Shown here: positions 1-7,953 of the stretch, piece by piece
Layout of the letters: each line of letters begins with the position of its first letter
How positions within the stretch are numbered: the first letter of the stretch is position 1
From: Ardenticatenaceae bacterium
GTDB lineage: Bacteria; Chloroflexota; Anaerolineae; Promineifilales; Promineifilaceae
Length of the DNA stretch: 64,000 nucleotides
Assembly: GCA_020634565.1 (NCBI GenBank)
Contig: JACKBN010000003.1
Location: 372,001 to 436,000, forward strand
Direction: 5' to 3'
Translations under genes and position numbers: made by a program
Notes under the pieces: generated by a model
Database searches by the model: none
What the model saw: only the letters and a program-made list of their open reading frames with translations
What the model was told of the DNA's origin: nothing

Positions 1-83
1 GCAAGGCGACGATGGAGGAAATTGCTTCGGTGCCGGGCATTCCAGTGGAAGTGGCCGAGGCGGTGAAGGCACATTTGGCTTGA
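1..83 (+). CDS. uvrC: UvrC C-terminal end (partial)
   Basis: Only the last 26 codons are present, entering from the left edge and ending with TGA at 81-83. The residues include EEIASVPGIP followed by VAEAVKAH. This matches the second half of the C-terminal helix-hairpin-helix of excinuclease ABC subunit C, where a VPGI turn is usual. UvrC makes both incisions in nucleotide excision repair together with UvrB, whose gene lies at 30.7-32.8 kb. A strong hairpin follows 28 bases later. The assignment rests on a short tail, so another HhH protein (for example RuvA-like or DNA ligase) cannot be excluded. Confidence 0.7.
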   Translation, partial: KATMEEIASVPGIPVEVAEAVKAHLA

Positions 84-110
84 TTTTTGGCGCAACGTTA
101 AAGAGTTTGA

Positions 111-150
111 AGGGGCAAAGAATTCTTTCGTGGAATTCTTTGCCCCTTTT
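111..150. terminator. Bidirectional terminator between uvrC and the 861-aa gene
   Basis: A 15-bp perfect inverted repeat (AGGGGCAAAGAATTC at 111-125 and its complement at 133-147) encloses a 7-base loop and is followed by a T run on the + strand. It can end the uvrC transcript. It also lies just downstream of the leftward gene that stops at 181. Confidence 0.85.
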
Positions 151-180
151 GTTTCTTTGCGTTCTTTGTGTCAGGTTCGT

Positions 181-2766
181 CTAGTTTTTGAGGACAACCG
201 GCAGGTAGATTTTTTGCTCCGGTAGGGTGATGTCTATGGTGTGTGTTTGGGTGACTGAGAAGCCGGTGTCGTTAACGGCCGTTACCACCACATCTTTACT
301 CCCCACACTATCCCAACTCAAGGAAACGGTGTTGCTAATGCCACCTGTGTTGGTGATGGTTGTCTGTCCACTGATTTCCCAGGTGTAGGTGATGGGCGTG
401 CTGGCAAAGCTGGGGCTGATGTCGGCGGTGAAGTCGTAGCTGGTGTTGGTTTCGCCTGTAGTGGGGCCGGTGAGAGAAACGGCCGTAGGTGCCGCACTCA
501 ACTGCCCACAACTGGTATCAAAACCCACAAATTCTAACAGCAGCCAATCGGTTGAAAGGTTGTAGCCAATGAGCCGGAAAATCGCGAATTGACTGTTCTG
601 GTAAATGCCATTTGGGCCAGTGCCGTTGGCATTATTCCAAATCGGTAAGCGTAGCGTGCGCTCCAAATCAATGTGGGCGTTTAGCTGATCGCGTATCGTG
701 CTCACATTAACAGCACCGGTATTTGCTGCAACCCAATCGCCAATATGCAATGCTTGATCAGTAGCGTCTACGGGTTCAATATAGCCAGATACATTGTACT
801 CAAATCCAGAACCAGGAACTCCTGCACCACTTGGACAGCCAGGGCCACTACAGGGCGTGTAATCTGTACTGTCCCCGGGCCAGGTGAGGCTGTTTGTGAG
901 GGTGTTTGCGTTAGCATCAACGCCAATATTCCAAACAAGCCACCCAAAATTGCCCGTACCAAAGCCACTTTGAACGCGGAAAATGTCACCGGGGGTGGCC
1001 GCTGTGAGTGGCACATCTTCTTGGTGATCCAGGAAGCTGGCGTAGCTGGGTGGCGTTGTGGGGTAGGTGAATTCGACTGCTTCCGGGAACGGATTTATGC
1101 CGGTGCCAGGTGCTGTCACGGAACGAGCAACTTCGCTAATGGAGATGGGGAAGGCAGAACAGCCCAAAGTTGGATTCAGGGGATTTTCGACTGGTTCCTG
1201 AGGCAGAGATATTTGCCAAGTGTGCAAGTTGTTTATGCCCTGGTTAAATCTTGCCATGAGCCGCCCGCCATAAAAAGGCGTGCATTCATCCATAGTGGGA
1301 TTGTCATAATCGCAGTTATCCAGATTTCCCGGAACGGTGATCTGGTAGGACGGGCTGACCCATTGATTGTTGCAGTTTCCTGGCAAGCAGCGCACGCCTT
1401 CGGCTACGCCATCAGGATCATCTTGCCCAGAAACGCCAAAGGACCAGGCCCAATCGGTGTTTGCCGGGTCATAGCCCAGCGGGTTGTTGCCGTCTGGCGT
1501 GAAGGCGATCGTGTCGAAGTAAAAAATGATGGGCGGCTGCGCGCCAGCATCGTTATCGAATAGGTTAAATTGTATATTTTGGCCAATTAATTCCGGGCCA
1601 ATGTCTATAAGAGGTACGTCAACCGGGTAGGAAGCGACGCTGGTTTGGGGCAAGGTGCCAAGAGCGAGGAGTTCTACGCCCGCAGCATCGTGTGCACCGG
1701 GGTTGTTAAGAACGTGTAGGTTGCGAGCGTTAATATCACTAGGAACATCAGGCACGCCAGGATCGCCATCGGTATAAGTGGGCGGGCCAGCCCAAATATC
1801 GAAGCCATTTTCTGACGCGCCGTAAATGGTGCGAATGGCCAGGTACAGGTAACGGTCGTTTGTTAGTTCATCCGTAAATATACCGGGCACGTCGGTGGTG
1901 AGATCAATTTCAAAGCTGTCGGTGGTTTGCGCAATAGCAGGAACCGTTGCACCAGGCGAATCAACGGGTGAGAATGGCTGATCAGCACCGGGGGACACCC
2001 AGCGCAGATCGGTAAGGTGGTCACCATTGTCGCGGACACCATCCCCTATTTGGCCAATGTAGGAAACAAGGGGCACTTGGTTAAACATGCCTTCCGGATT
2101 TTGGGCAAAGTAATAGAGACTATATACGGTTTCCGTGTTGAGGCTGGGCGTGTAGCTGCCTGGCTCGCCACAACTGCCGCCGGGTGAGGATGGCGGTGTC
2201 CGGTTGGCATCGGCGCGAACAAACCAGTACGGGTTGATTTGGTCATGGTTCGCGGTGCTGCTAACGATGCTTAGCTCATCGGTTTCAAGGGCACATGGAT
2301 TGGTTTGGCTTGAAGAGCCGCCATCTGTGCCACATGTTTTGCTGGCGGTAGGGCTAAGCTCGTTGTTAACGGCCGTATTCGACCGCAAAATTGTCACACT
2401 ATTTACGACCGTATTAATAGAATCGGGGTCAAAAAGCTCCACCCGCACAATATCGTGAGGATAGTTGGCGGGGATGCGGATAGCGTAAGTGTAGGTGTAA
2501 GGGCCCGGTTCATAGACACTGGTCAAGGGAGAAAATGGGTCACCGAAAAGTGTACAACTGTCAGGGCCATAAACGGCCTGGTAGGTGGTAGAAATACGGC
2601 CGTATCGTATATCCTGGTTGGTTATCAGGCCCTTTGTAGGCAGTGTGAATTCAGAGAGCACCTCGGGTTTGTCTACGGCTGCGGCTAAATTGGCGCGAGG
2701 TTTAGTAAACGCAATGCTACCTAAAATAAAAAGGCAAAATAAAGTAAAAAATGCTGCTTTTTTCAT
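181..2766 (-). CDS. Secreted protein with PKD-like domain and C-terminal YLPVVLK motif
   Basis: This is an 861-residue exported protein of unknown function. The start has a signal peptide (MKKAAFFTLFCLFILGS, then a cleavable Ala-rich stretch) and a clear AGGAGA ribosome-binding site. The central part is a long beta-rich region, rich in Asp, Asn, Pro and Cys pairs, without a recognised enzyme motif. Residues about 765-850 (PTAVSLTGPTTGE to TIDITLP) look like a PKD/Ig-like domain with the YTWEISG core. The protein ends in QKIYLPVVLKN, a short hydrophobic motif after the last domain that resembles the end of the secreted protein at 41110-42156. Cell-surface or extracellular location is inferred. 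Three palindrome copies lie inside the gene. Confidence 0.75.
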   Translation of the reverse strand: MKKAAFFTLFCLFILGSIAFTKPRANLAAAVDKPEVLSEFTLPTKGLITNQDIRYGRISTTYQAVYGPDSCTLFGDPFSPLTSVYEPGPYTYTYAIRIPANYPHDIVRVELFDPDSINTVVNSVTILRSNTAVNNELSPTASKTCGTDGGSSSQTNPCALETDELSIVSSTANHDQINPYWFVRADANRTPPSSPGGSCGEPGSYTPSLNTETVYSLYYFAQNPEGMFNQVPLVSYIGQIGDGVRDNGDHLTDLRWVSPGADQPFSPVDSPGATVPAIAQTTDSFEIDLTTDVPGIFTDELTNDRYLYLAIRTIYGASENGFDIWAGPPTYTDGDPGVPDVPSDINARNLHVLNNPGAHDAAGVELLALGTLPQTSVASYPVDVPLIDIGPELIGQNIQFNLFDNDAGAQPPIIFYFDTIAFTPDGNNPLGYDPANTDWAWSFGVSGQDDPDGVAEGVRCLPGNCNNQWVSPSYQITVPGNLDNCDYDNPTMDECTPFYGGRLMARFNQGINNLHTWQISLPQEPVENPLNPTLGCSAFPISISEVARSVTAPGTGINPFPEAVEFTYPTTPPSYASFLDHQEDVPLTAATPGDIFRVQSGFGTGNFGWLVWNIGVDANANTLTNSLTWPGDSTDYTPCSGPGCPSGAGVPGSGFEYNVSGYIEPVDATDQALHIGDWVAANTGAVNVSTIRDQLNAHIDLERTLRLPIWNNANGTGPNGIYQNSQFAIFRLIGYNLSTDWLLLEFVGFDTSCGQLSAAPTAVSLTGPTTGETNTSYDFTADISPSFASTPITYTWEISGQTTITNTGGISNTVSLSWDSVGSKDVVVTAVNDTGFSVTQTHTIDITLPEQKIYLPVVLKN

Positions 2767-2891
2767 CGTAAGTCTCCTTGCATAAAAACCTAAACTGTTT
2801 GGTTAAGAACCAAACAGTAAAAATTTTGTTTTCAGAAAATCTAAGCGCATCGTTGAATCGAAAAGCAGTGGCACGTTTGGGAATTAAAAAA

Positions 2892-2931
2892 CCCGCAAAT
2901 GGTTTGCGTTGATTCACAAACCATTTGCGGG
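2892..2931 (-). terminator. Terminator downstream of the 34-aa membrane peptide gene
   Basis: A 15-bp perfect inverted repeat (CCCGCAAATGGTTTG and its complement) with a 10-base loop is followed on the minus strand by TTTTTT. It lies about 80 bases after the stop of the small ORF at 3009-3113 and supports that ORF being a separate transcript. Confidence 0.8.
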
Positions 2932-3008
2932 AAAAGGTACAAGATTATGAATTAAAAGGCAAGCATCTAAGTGCACATTTGGGCCGCTAACGGCCGTTTC
3001 TTACCTGC

Positions 3009-3113
3009 CTAAAATCTAGACACCGGCCGGCTCATCGAGACACCCACAACAATGCCAATAATGAGCGCAATTAGCGCAATAATAATGATGGTTGACAATT
3101 GTATAGCGATCAC
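3009..3113 (-). CDS. 34-residue single-span membrane peptide
   Basis: This is a small gene that standard length cut-offs would miss. It begins at GTG (3111-3113), six bases after a perfect AGGAGG, and ends at TAG (3009-3011). The peptide has an N-terminal hydrophobic span of about 20 residues rich in Ile (IIIIALIALIIGIVVGV), then a short basic tail SMSRPVSRF. This gives a predicted single membrane helix with a positively charged cytoplasmic end. A strong terminator follows. Length and form resemble small membrane regulators or type I toxin-like peptides, but no family is recognised. The strong ribosome-binding site and the terminator argue that it is real. Confidence 0.6.
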   Translation of the reverse strand: MIAIQLSTIIIIALIALIIGIVVGVSMSRPVSRF

Positions 3114-3241
3114 AGTGCACCTCCTCGTGTCACAACTTCACAGTACAAATTTAATACACTATCATCCTATCACGCTTAACCGCTATCTAGCTTTCATAAA
3201 TCTGACACCAGCCAAACAAATCTACCACAAATCTGATAGGT

Positions 3242-4075
3242 TTACGCTGTTGGGGGGGTAATCTCCTCATTTTCCGTTGGCGCTGGGCGGCTTTGCCGGG
3301 AAATATGTCGTCGCCGCAGACGCAGGAGCGGTAAGCTGAGCAAGCCCAACAACAGCAGCCACGGCCCCCAGGTAATACCGCGATAAATGGTGAAGTCGGC
3401 CACATTTTGGAAGTTTTCCTGAGTGCGTACGCTGGCCAGTTTGGCTGTGTTGGCCGCAGACCAGCTTTGCGGCGTGGGCAGCGGTGTGGGGGTGGGCGTG
3501 GGCAGCAGAGCGGTCAGGTGCAGGGTAATGAGGCCATTGGCGGAACGGCCGTTATAAAAGTTCAAGTCTCCTTGCAGCGCGCTAATTTCGGTTTCGATTT
3601 GTACCAACTGCTGGTGGACGGTTAGCGTTTCGGTGGTGGTGTTCGCTTGATCCAACAGGGTGCGCAGGCGGGACTGGTTGGTGGTGAGATTGTCCAGACG
3701 AGATTGCAGATCAACGGCCGTTGCCAACACATCGACCCCGCTTAGCTGCTCATCCTCTACCGTGCCCAGCGTGCGCAGGGCATTGAGCAGCCCTTCGAAT
3801 TGGTCGGCGGGCACGCCAAACGTGATTTCGCCGTAGGTGTTGGTGTCGCCTGTTTCCCACTGTCGCTGGTTGAGCACATACCCATTGTAGCTTTCGGCCA
3901 GATTGAGCGCAGTTTGAACGGCCGTACGCGTCTCGCCGACCGTTAACGTGAGGTCTGCTTCTTTCATCACCAGCCGATCATCGGTTTGTGCGACCAGGTT
4001 TTCGGGCCATAATAGCCAGAGTGCCAGCAGTCCTAAAAATAGCGTTGAAGTTAACATAAATATTCTTTTTGGCAT
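3242..4075 (-). CDS. DUF4349 domain membrane protein (paralogue A)
   Basis: A 277-residue membrane-anchored protein. The order is: N-terminal hydrophobic signal/anchor (about residues 5-25), DUF4349 domain (about 35-190) including the stretch LVMKEADLTLTV and a coiled coil (SRLDNLTTNQSRLRTLLDQ), a short Pro/Thr linker (LLPTPTPTPLPTP), and a C-terminal transmembrane helix (WGPWLLLLGLLSLPLL) followed by basic residues. DUF4349 proteins are of unknown function and are usually lipoproteins or membrane proteins. The start ATG at 4075 has AAGGAGG upstream. It lies directly downstream of a clear paralogue (4174-5073) in the same orientation. Confidence 0.85.
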   Translation of the reverse strand: MPKRIFMLTSTLFLGLLALWLLWPENLVAQTDDRLVMKEADLTLTVGETRTAVQTALNLAESYNGYVLNQRQWETGDTNTYGEITFGVPADQFEGLLNALRTLGTVEDEQLSGVDVLATAVDLQSRLDNLTTNQSRLRTLLDQANTTTETLTVHQQLVQIETEISALQGDLNFYNGRSANGLITLHLTALLPTPTPTPLPTPQSWSAANTAKLASVRTQENFQNVADFTIYRGITWGPWLLLLGLLSLPLLRLRRRHISRQSRPAPTENEEITPPTA

Positions 4076-4110
4076 GAGAATCCTCCTTGAAACATGTACA
4101 CATGTGTGAA

Positions 4111-4171
4111 AGAATGGACCAATTTAAGAACTATCTTGATGATTCATCACCTGTGAAAATTGGTCCATTCT
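4111..4171. repeat. 15-bp inverted repeat between the DUF4349 genes
   Basis: AGAATGGACCAATTT (4111-4125) is repeated in inverted orientation at 4157-4171, separated by 31 bases and immediately following the stop codon of the upstream paralogue at 4174. It has no T run on either side. It could be an mRNA-stabilising or attenuating hairpin in the two-gene transcript, or an operator. Confidence 0.55.
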
Positions 4172-4173
4172 GG

Positions 4174-5073
4174 TTATCGTGTCCACCAACCAAAGCGGCG
4201 ATTGACGCGCCAGCCTAGCCAGCCTACCAGGGCCAACAGCAGCAGCCAGGGGCCACAAACGATGCCGTAGTAGATGGAAAAATCGGCCGTTTCCTGGGCA
4301 GATTCTTGCAGATTGACCATGGCCAACTGGGCAGTGTTGCCCGGCTGCCAGGAAGAAGGCGTGGGAATGGGCGAGGGGGTGGGCGTGGGCAGCAGCGGCT
4401 GTAGCGACAGATCAATGGTGGAAAAGGCAGACCGATCGCTGAGATAGTTGCGCCGTCCCTGAATGATAGCGATTTCTTCCTCAACTGTTTTGAGTTCGTC
4501 ATTGATGCGCAGCGCTTCTTCGACCGTTTCGGCGTTGTCGAGGAAGGTGCGCAGGCGGTCGCGGGTGGCGATCAGATTGTCCAGGCGGGAGCCGAGATCA
4601 ACGAACTCATCGGTGACGTCTTGCCCGCCGGCAAAATCGTTGGTCACTTCGCCGAGCAGGCGCAGCTGCGTGAGTGCCGTCTCAAACTGGGTGACGGGCA
4701 CGGCCAACTGCATGTTGGCGGCACTGTGCCCAACTTGCACATCGAAAATTTGCTGGCTGATGATGTAACCACCCAGGTCGGCGACGAGTTGGGTGGCGCT
4801 GGCAACGGCCGTATCCGTATCTACCACCATAATGGCCAGCTCCCCATTTTTGATGATGAGCCGTGCTTGAGGTTGAGCCACTGTGTTCGCTACATCTGCG
4901 GCGGACTCAACTTCTTCAACTACGGTTTCGGTGACAACACGAGTTACTTCTACCTGCACGGTGTCTACCTGCGCGGTGTCTTCCACCATTTCTGGAGCGC
5001 CGCCACCACAGGCAGCCAGCAGGAACAGCATGACGGTCAGCGCCGCCAGCCAGGTAAAACGTTTGGCGTTCAT
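4174..5073 (-). CDS. DUF4349 domain lipoprotein (paralogue B)
   Basis: A 299-residue lipoprotein with a lipobox (LFLLAACGGG, Cys about residue 22), so it is predicted to be acylated and membrane tethered. The DUF4349 domain spans roughly residues 70-225, with the stretch LIIKNGELAIMVVDTDTAV and a coiled coil (SRLDNLIATRDRLRTFLDN). A LPTPTPSPIPTPSSW linker and a C-terminal membrane helix (CGPWLLLLALVGWLGW) follow. Domain order and linker match the neighbour at 3242-4075, so this is a tandem duplication. Function unknown. The two probably form one transcription unit, with this gene first. Confidence 0.87.
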   Translation of the reverse strand: MNAKRFTWLAALTVMLFLLAACGGGAPEMVEDTAQVDTVQVEVTRVVTETVVEEVESAADVANTVAQPQARLIIKNGELAIMVVDTDTAVASATQLVADLGGYIISQQIFDVQVGHSAANMQLAVPVTQFETALTQLRLLGEVTNDFAGGQDVTDEFVDLGSRLDNLIATRDRLRTFLDNAETVEEALRINDELKTVEEEIAIIQGRRNYLSDRSAFSTIDLSLQPLLPTPTPSPIPTPSSWQPGNTAQLAMVNLQESAQETADFSIYYGIVCGPWLLLLALVGWLGWRVNRRFGWWTR

Positions 5074-5222
5074 TTTCTTCTATCTCCTAATTTTGGCGTT
5101 TAGTGAAACAAAATCCCCAGGGTTATTAGCAGAACGTCAGCTGAGGGGAAAAGGTTCCACCAGCGCTGGCAAAACGCTTCGTAAATAGTTCAATAGAATT
5201 GGTTCCGGTGGGGCTTCGTCGC

Positions 5223-5251
5223 TTGTCAGGCACCTGCTTAGCTTTTACAAT
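5223..5251 (+). promoter_or_regulatory. Sigma70-type promoter placing transcription start at the ATG (leaderless)
   Basis: TTGTCA (5223-5228) and TACAAT (5246-5251) are separated by 17 bases. The ATG at 5260 is eight bases beyond the -10 box, so the transcript should begin at or next to the start codon. No ribosome-binding site is visible. Confidence 0.65.
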
Positions 5252-5259
5252 GTGTCACG

Positions 5260-6486
5260 ATGAGACAATCAAAGTTGCTGGCTGCCCAACTGCAAAAACG
5301 CGACCCCAACGCCTGGACAGCACTTCTACGGGAACACATGGAGGTGCAAGACTTGGTGGTAACGGCCGTTTCTGCCAGCCCCATTGATCCCCAACGCAAA
5401 GACAGCCCCCGTATGAAACGCTACCTGCTGACGCTGGCTGGACAGTCGGACCCTATCTCGCTGCTTGGTCGGCATGTGGAACCAGCGGAAGCGGCATTTT
5501 ACCGGGACATTGCGTTTCGTTTGCCACACCTGGTGCCCAGCTGTCACTTTTTGCACCAACCAGAGACCGACAGCAAGGGATGGGCAGTGCTGGATGACAT
5601 TCCTAACGACGTTTCTCCCGATCGCTGGTCTATCTCTGATGTGAATGCCATTGTGGAGAAGCTGGCGCATATGCACGCCACCTTCTTGAATCAGACCAGC
5701 GATTTGGTCAATGCCGGTTTTTTGCATCGGCTGGATCGGACTGAATACAAATGGTCTACCCTTGTGTCCGAGCAGTCGGTTTATTTTGAAGAAGGGCCAG
5801 CGGCCGTTTTGTCTGAACATGCGCTGTCGCAAGCTGGGCAATTGGCGCCGCTCTTTTTACAGGCGGCCAATGGACTGGTGGTGATGCGCGATTTGGGTGG
5901 CTGGCCGGGCATTTTGGGCGAATCGCATCTAGCGGCCGTTTCTGACCTGCTAGATGATCCGGTACCGCTGCTGGAGCCGCTGCGCCAGCTGCCGCCCACC
6001 TTGCTGCATGGCGATCCGAGCAACCGCCACTGGCAAATCTCGGTTTTTGACGATCAGCGGCTGACGGGCTGGCAACGGGTGGCTATTGGCCCGGGCATTT
6101 GTGATCTTGTCAGCTTTATTGAGCAGTTTGGGCTGCTGGAAAATGGGCAAGAGGGTGGCCTAAAAACACGGCCGTTGTGGCCCGTCAACGAAGAGACAAT
6201 CGTAGACACATACATGCTGGCCTTGTCCCAGCGATTGGGCTCTCGCATCAATACGCGGGCTTTCCGCCAGGCCATTCCTGCGGCCCGCTGCCTGTATGTG
6301 CTCACCAACTGGTTCCCTCACTTCGCCACCTGGTTTGAAGCGATGCCCAACAAATACACCTGGCAAAAAGTGAATCGAATGGCTTCCAGCGAATTTGTGG
6401 ATACGCCGCTGCACAGTTTTATGCAGTTACGGCCGTATCTCTCCGGTGTGTTTGAGCGCTTTTTGCTGGCGTACCGCTCCCTCTAA
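5260..6486 (+). CDS. Aminoglycoside-phosphotransferase-fold protein lacking metal ligands
   Basis: A 408-residue protein of the APH/choline-kinase-like fold. The Brenner-type motif is present as LLHGDPSNRHW (H250, D252). However, the position normally occupied by the metal-binding Asn is His257, and the following metal-binding Asp (expected in an IDW-like motif) is Gly270 in LTGWQ. The GPGICDLVSF stretch that follows is typical of the fold. Loss of both magnesium ligands suggests a pseudokinase or a protein with altered chemistry. Natural substrate unknown; no resistance role is claimed. The gene stands alone behind a leaderless promoter. The alignment of the two motif positions is by eye. 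Confidence 0.7.
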   Translation: MRQSKLLAAQLQKRDPNAWTALLREHMEVQDLVVTAVSASPIDPQRKDSPRMKRYLLTLAGQSDPISLLGRHVEPAEAAFYRDIAFRLPHLVPSCHFLHQPETDSKGWAVLDDIPNDVSPDRWSISDVNAIVEKLAHMHATFLNQTSDLVNAGFLHRLDRTEYKWSTLVSEQSVYFEEGPAAVLSEHALSQAGQLAPLFLQAANGLVVMRDLGGWPGILGESHLAAVSDLLDDPVPLLEPLRQLPPTLLHGDPSNRHWQISVFDDQRLTGWQRVAIGPGICDLVSFIEQFGLLENGQEGGLKTRPLWPVNEETIVDTYMLALSQRLGSRINTRAFRQAIPAARCLYVLTNWFPHFATWFEAMPNKYTWQKVNRMASSEFVDTPLHSFMQLRPYLSGVFERFLLAYRSL

Positions 6487-6551
6487 ATTTGCGACGATTC
6501 AACATTCCCTGCGTATAGTCCACCGATAAATTATTCTTTTTTGGAGGCATT

Positions 6552-7046
6552 GTGGCCCAACTTTTTGAAGCAGTATCTGTTGGATTTGTCATCTTTTTAC
6601 TCTTGCTGAGCCTGATCGGCACCATTATTCCCATCATTCCCGGGGTGCTGCTCATGTGGGTGATTGTGTTTATCTATGCCTGGGTGGATGGATTTACGGC
6701 CGTTTCCACCGCATCTTTCATCATTATCAGCCTTATTGCCCTCATCACCGGCACCTCCGACATCTGGCTAACCCTGTTTGGCGCTAAAAAAGGGGGCGCG
6801 TCGGTCAAATCCATGCTCATTGGCACGGTCGGCGCGGTAGTTGGCTCCTTCATTTTCCCCATAATCGGCACTATTGCCGGTTACATTGCGGGGCTGCTGC
6901 TGGGCGAATATTGGCAGCACGGCGATTGGGAAATTGCTAAAAAAGCAGGCATCGGGGGGCTAACTGGTTGGGGTGTCGCCACCATCATCCAGTTCATTGG
7001 CGGACTTTTTATCTTCGTTATCTTTTTGTGGCAGGTGATTTTTTAG
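6552..7046 (+). CDS. DUF456 family membrane protein
   Basis: A 164-residue integral membrane protein beginning at GTG, five bases after GGAGG. It has about four hydrophobic segments. The Gly-rich pattern of DUF456 is visible: GTIIPIIPGVLLMW near residue 20, and GAVVGSFIFPIIGTIAGYIAG near residue 95 followed by LLLGEYW. DUF456 proteins are small bacterial membrane proteins of unknown function. It is probably the first gene of a pair with the membrane protein that follows. Confidence 0.85.
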   Translation: MAQLFEAVSVGFVIFLLLLSLIGTIIPIIPGVLLMWVIVFIYAWVDGFTAVSTASFIIISLIALITGTSDIWLTLFGAKKGGASVKSMLIGTVGAVVGSFIFPIIGTIAGYIAGLLLGEYWQHGDWEIAKKAGIGGLTGWGVATIIQFIGGLFIFVIFLWQVIF

Positions 7047-7053
7047 GAGACTC

Positions 7054-7110
7054 ATTTCCCCGGAAGATTCTCGCGATGTAACTTGCTCATCGGGCAATTT
7101 CTGGGGAAAT
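7054..7110. repeat. CCCCGGAA-type intergenic hairpin repeat (copy 1)
   Basis: ATTTCCCCGGAA (7054-7065) pairs with TTCTGGGGAAAT (7099-7110), with one mismatch. A related, longer hairpin with the same arm sequence lies at 37417-37473, so this is a dispersed intergenic element. Confidence 0.5.
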
Positions 7111-7121
7111 CCCAAACGACT

Positions 7122-7493
7122 ATGGACTTAGCAGAATTTTTTCGCACATTTGGTATTACGTTGCTCACCCTGATGGGCATCTCGCTCGGTTTGGCGCTAT
7201 TGCTGTTGGTTGTTGTGTGGCGCAAAGTGAAGCGTTTACACATTCCCCCGAACGCAACCTTTGGTGAAACGCTGCTGCTGACACCGCTGGTGGTTGTTCT
7301 GATGATCGACCTGCTGGATTTTGGCCTCGACTTTCTGGCGGCGCCTATCTCCTGGGTCATTCTGGACCGGCTGGGCTTGAAAGCGCTGCGCGGCGTTTCT
7401 GTCGTCGAGGCAATAATCCCCCTGACGCAGGCCATCCCCACCATGACGATCTCCTGGGTTTGGGTGCGCCTCTTCCCCGGCACCATTCAATGA
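7122..7493 (+). CDS. Small membrane protein, unknown
   Basis: A 123-residue protein starting with MDLAEFFRTFG. A longer version from TTG at 7083 would run through the hairpin repeat and is less likely. It has an N-terminal transmembrane helix (LLTLMGISLGLALLLLVVVW), a basic patch (RKVKRLHIPP), and two more hydrophobic segments (LLLTPLVVVLMIDLLDFGLDFL and a C-terminal one). No family recognised. Its end almost meets the convergent gene at 7495. Confidence 0.6.
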   Translation: MDLAEFFRTFGITLLTLMGISLGLALLLLVVVWRKVKRLHIPPNATFGETLLLTPLVVVLMIDLLDFGLDFLAAPISWVILDRLGLKALRGVSVVEAIIPLTQAIPTMTISWVWVRLFPGTIQ

Positions 7494-7494
7494 T

Positions 7495-7818
7495 TTAGGA
7501 CTTTGCCTCAACAAATTTACGCGCTTCGTTGATGAGCTGCGTCCATAAGTCGGCGTCTCGGTTGGGAACGGAAAGCCACTCTTTGAAGCGACGGCCGTTT
7601 GGCGCAAAAGGCTCTCCCACTTCCGTCTCAATTAAATCGAGCACCCGGCTGGCGGGCAGCTTCACAATCAAATCACCCGTTTTTTGGTGCACCGAGGCGA
7701 AAAAATCTCCATTTACTCGCAAGCAAGGAAAACCCATCATGGTGCTTTTGGTAAGGCTTTGATCCTGTGCCAACAATGGCTCCGCGAGTTCCCAAAAGAA
7801 CGACTCATTTTCATTCAT
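7495..7818 (-). CDS. MmcQ/YjbR-like small protein
   Basis: A 107-residue cytosolic protein. The ATG at 7818 is preceded by GGAGG at ten bases, so the longer reading frame (16 extra residues) is not needed. The pattern MMGFPCLRVNGDFFASVH, then LIVKLPASRV, GEPFAPNGRRFKEWLSV and a C-terminal helix LINEARKFVEA resembles the MmcQ/YjbR and TfoX-N type double-wing folds, which often bind DNA or act as small regulators. Exact family uncertain. Confidence 0.6.
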   Translation of the reverse strand: MNENESFFWELAEPLLAQDQSLTKSTMMGFPCLRVNGDFFASVHQKTGDLIVKLPASRVLDLIETEVGEPFAPNGRRFKEWLSVPNRDADLWTQLINEARKFVEAKS

Positions 7819-7953
7819 GCAAACGCATCCTCCAGGTTTAGAAATGGAAGTGGAATTATAGCACATAAGTGCTAATTTTGGTTTGCGGATTGGCTTTTGC
7901 CGAGAGTTGAAAAGCGGCAGTCACCCAAAAATGAGCAACTGCCGCTTGAAGTA

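Noticed and set aside
745..1563. + strand open frame of 272 codons opposite the secreted PKD protein
   Set aside because: It has no ribosome-binding site, odd composition and no domain, and overlaps a signal-peptide-bearing gene with the right codon use.
5260..6486. Aminoglycoside resistance gene
   Set aside because: Only the fold is similar. Metal ligands seem to be missing and there is no resistance context.
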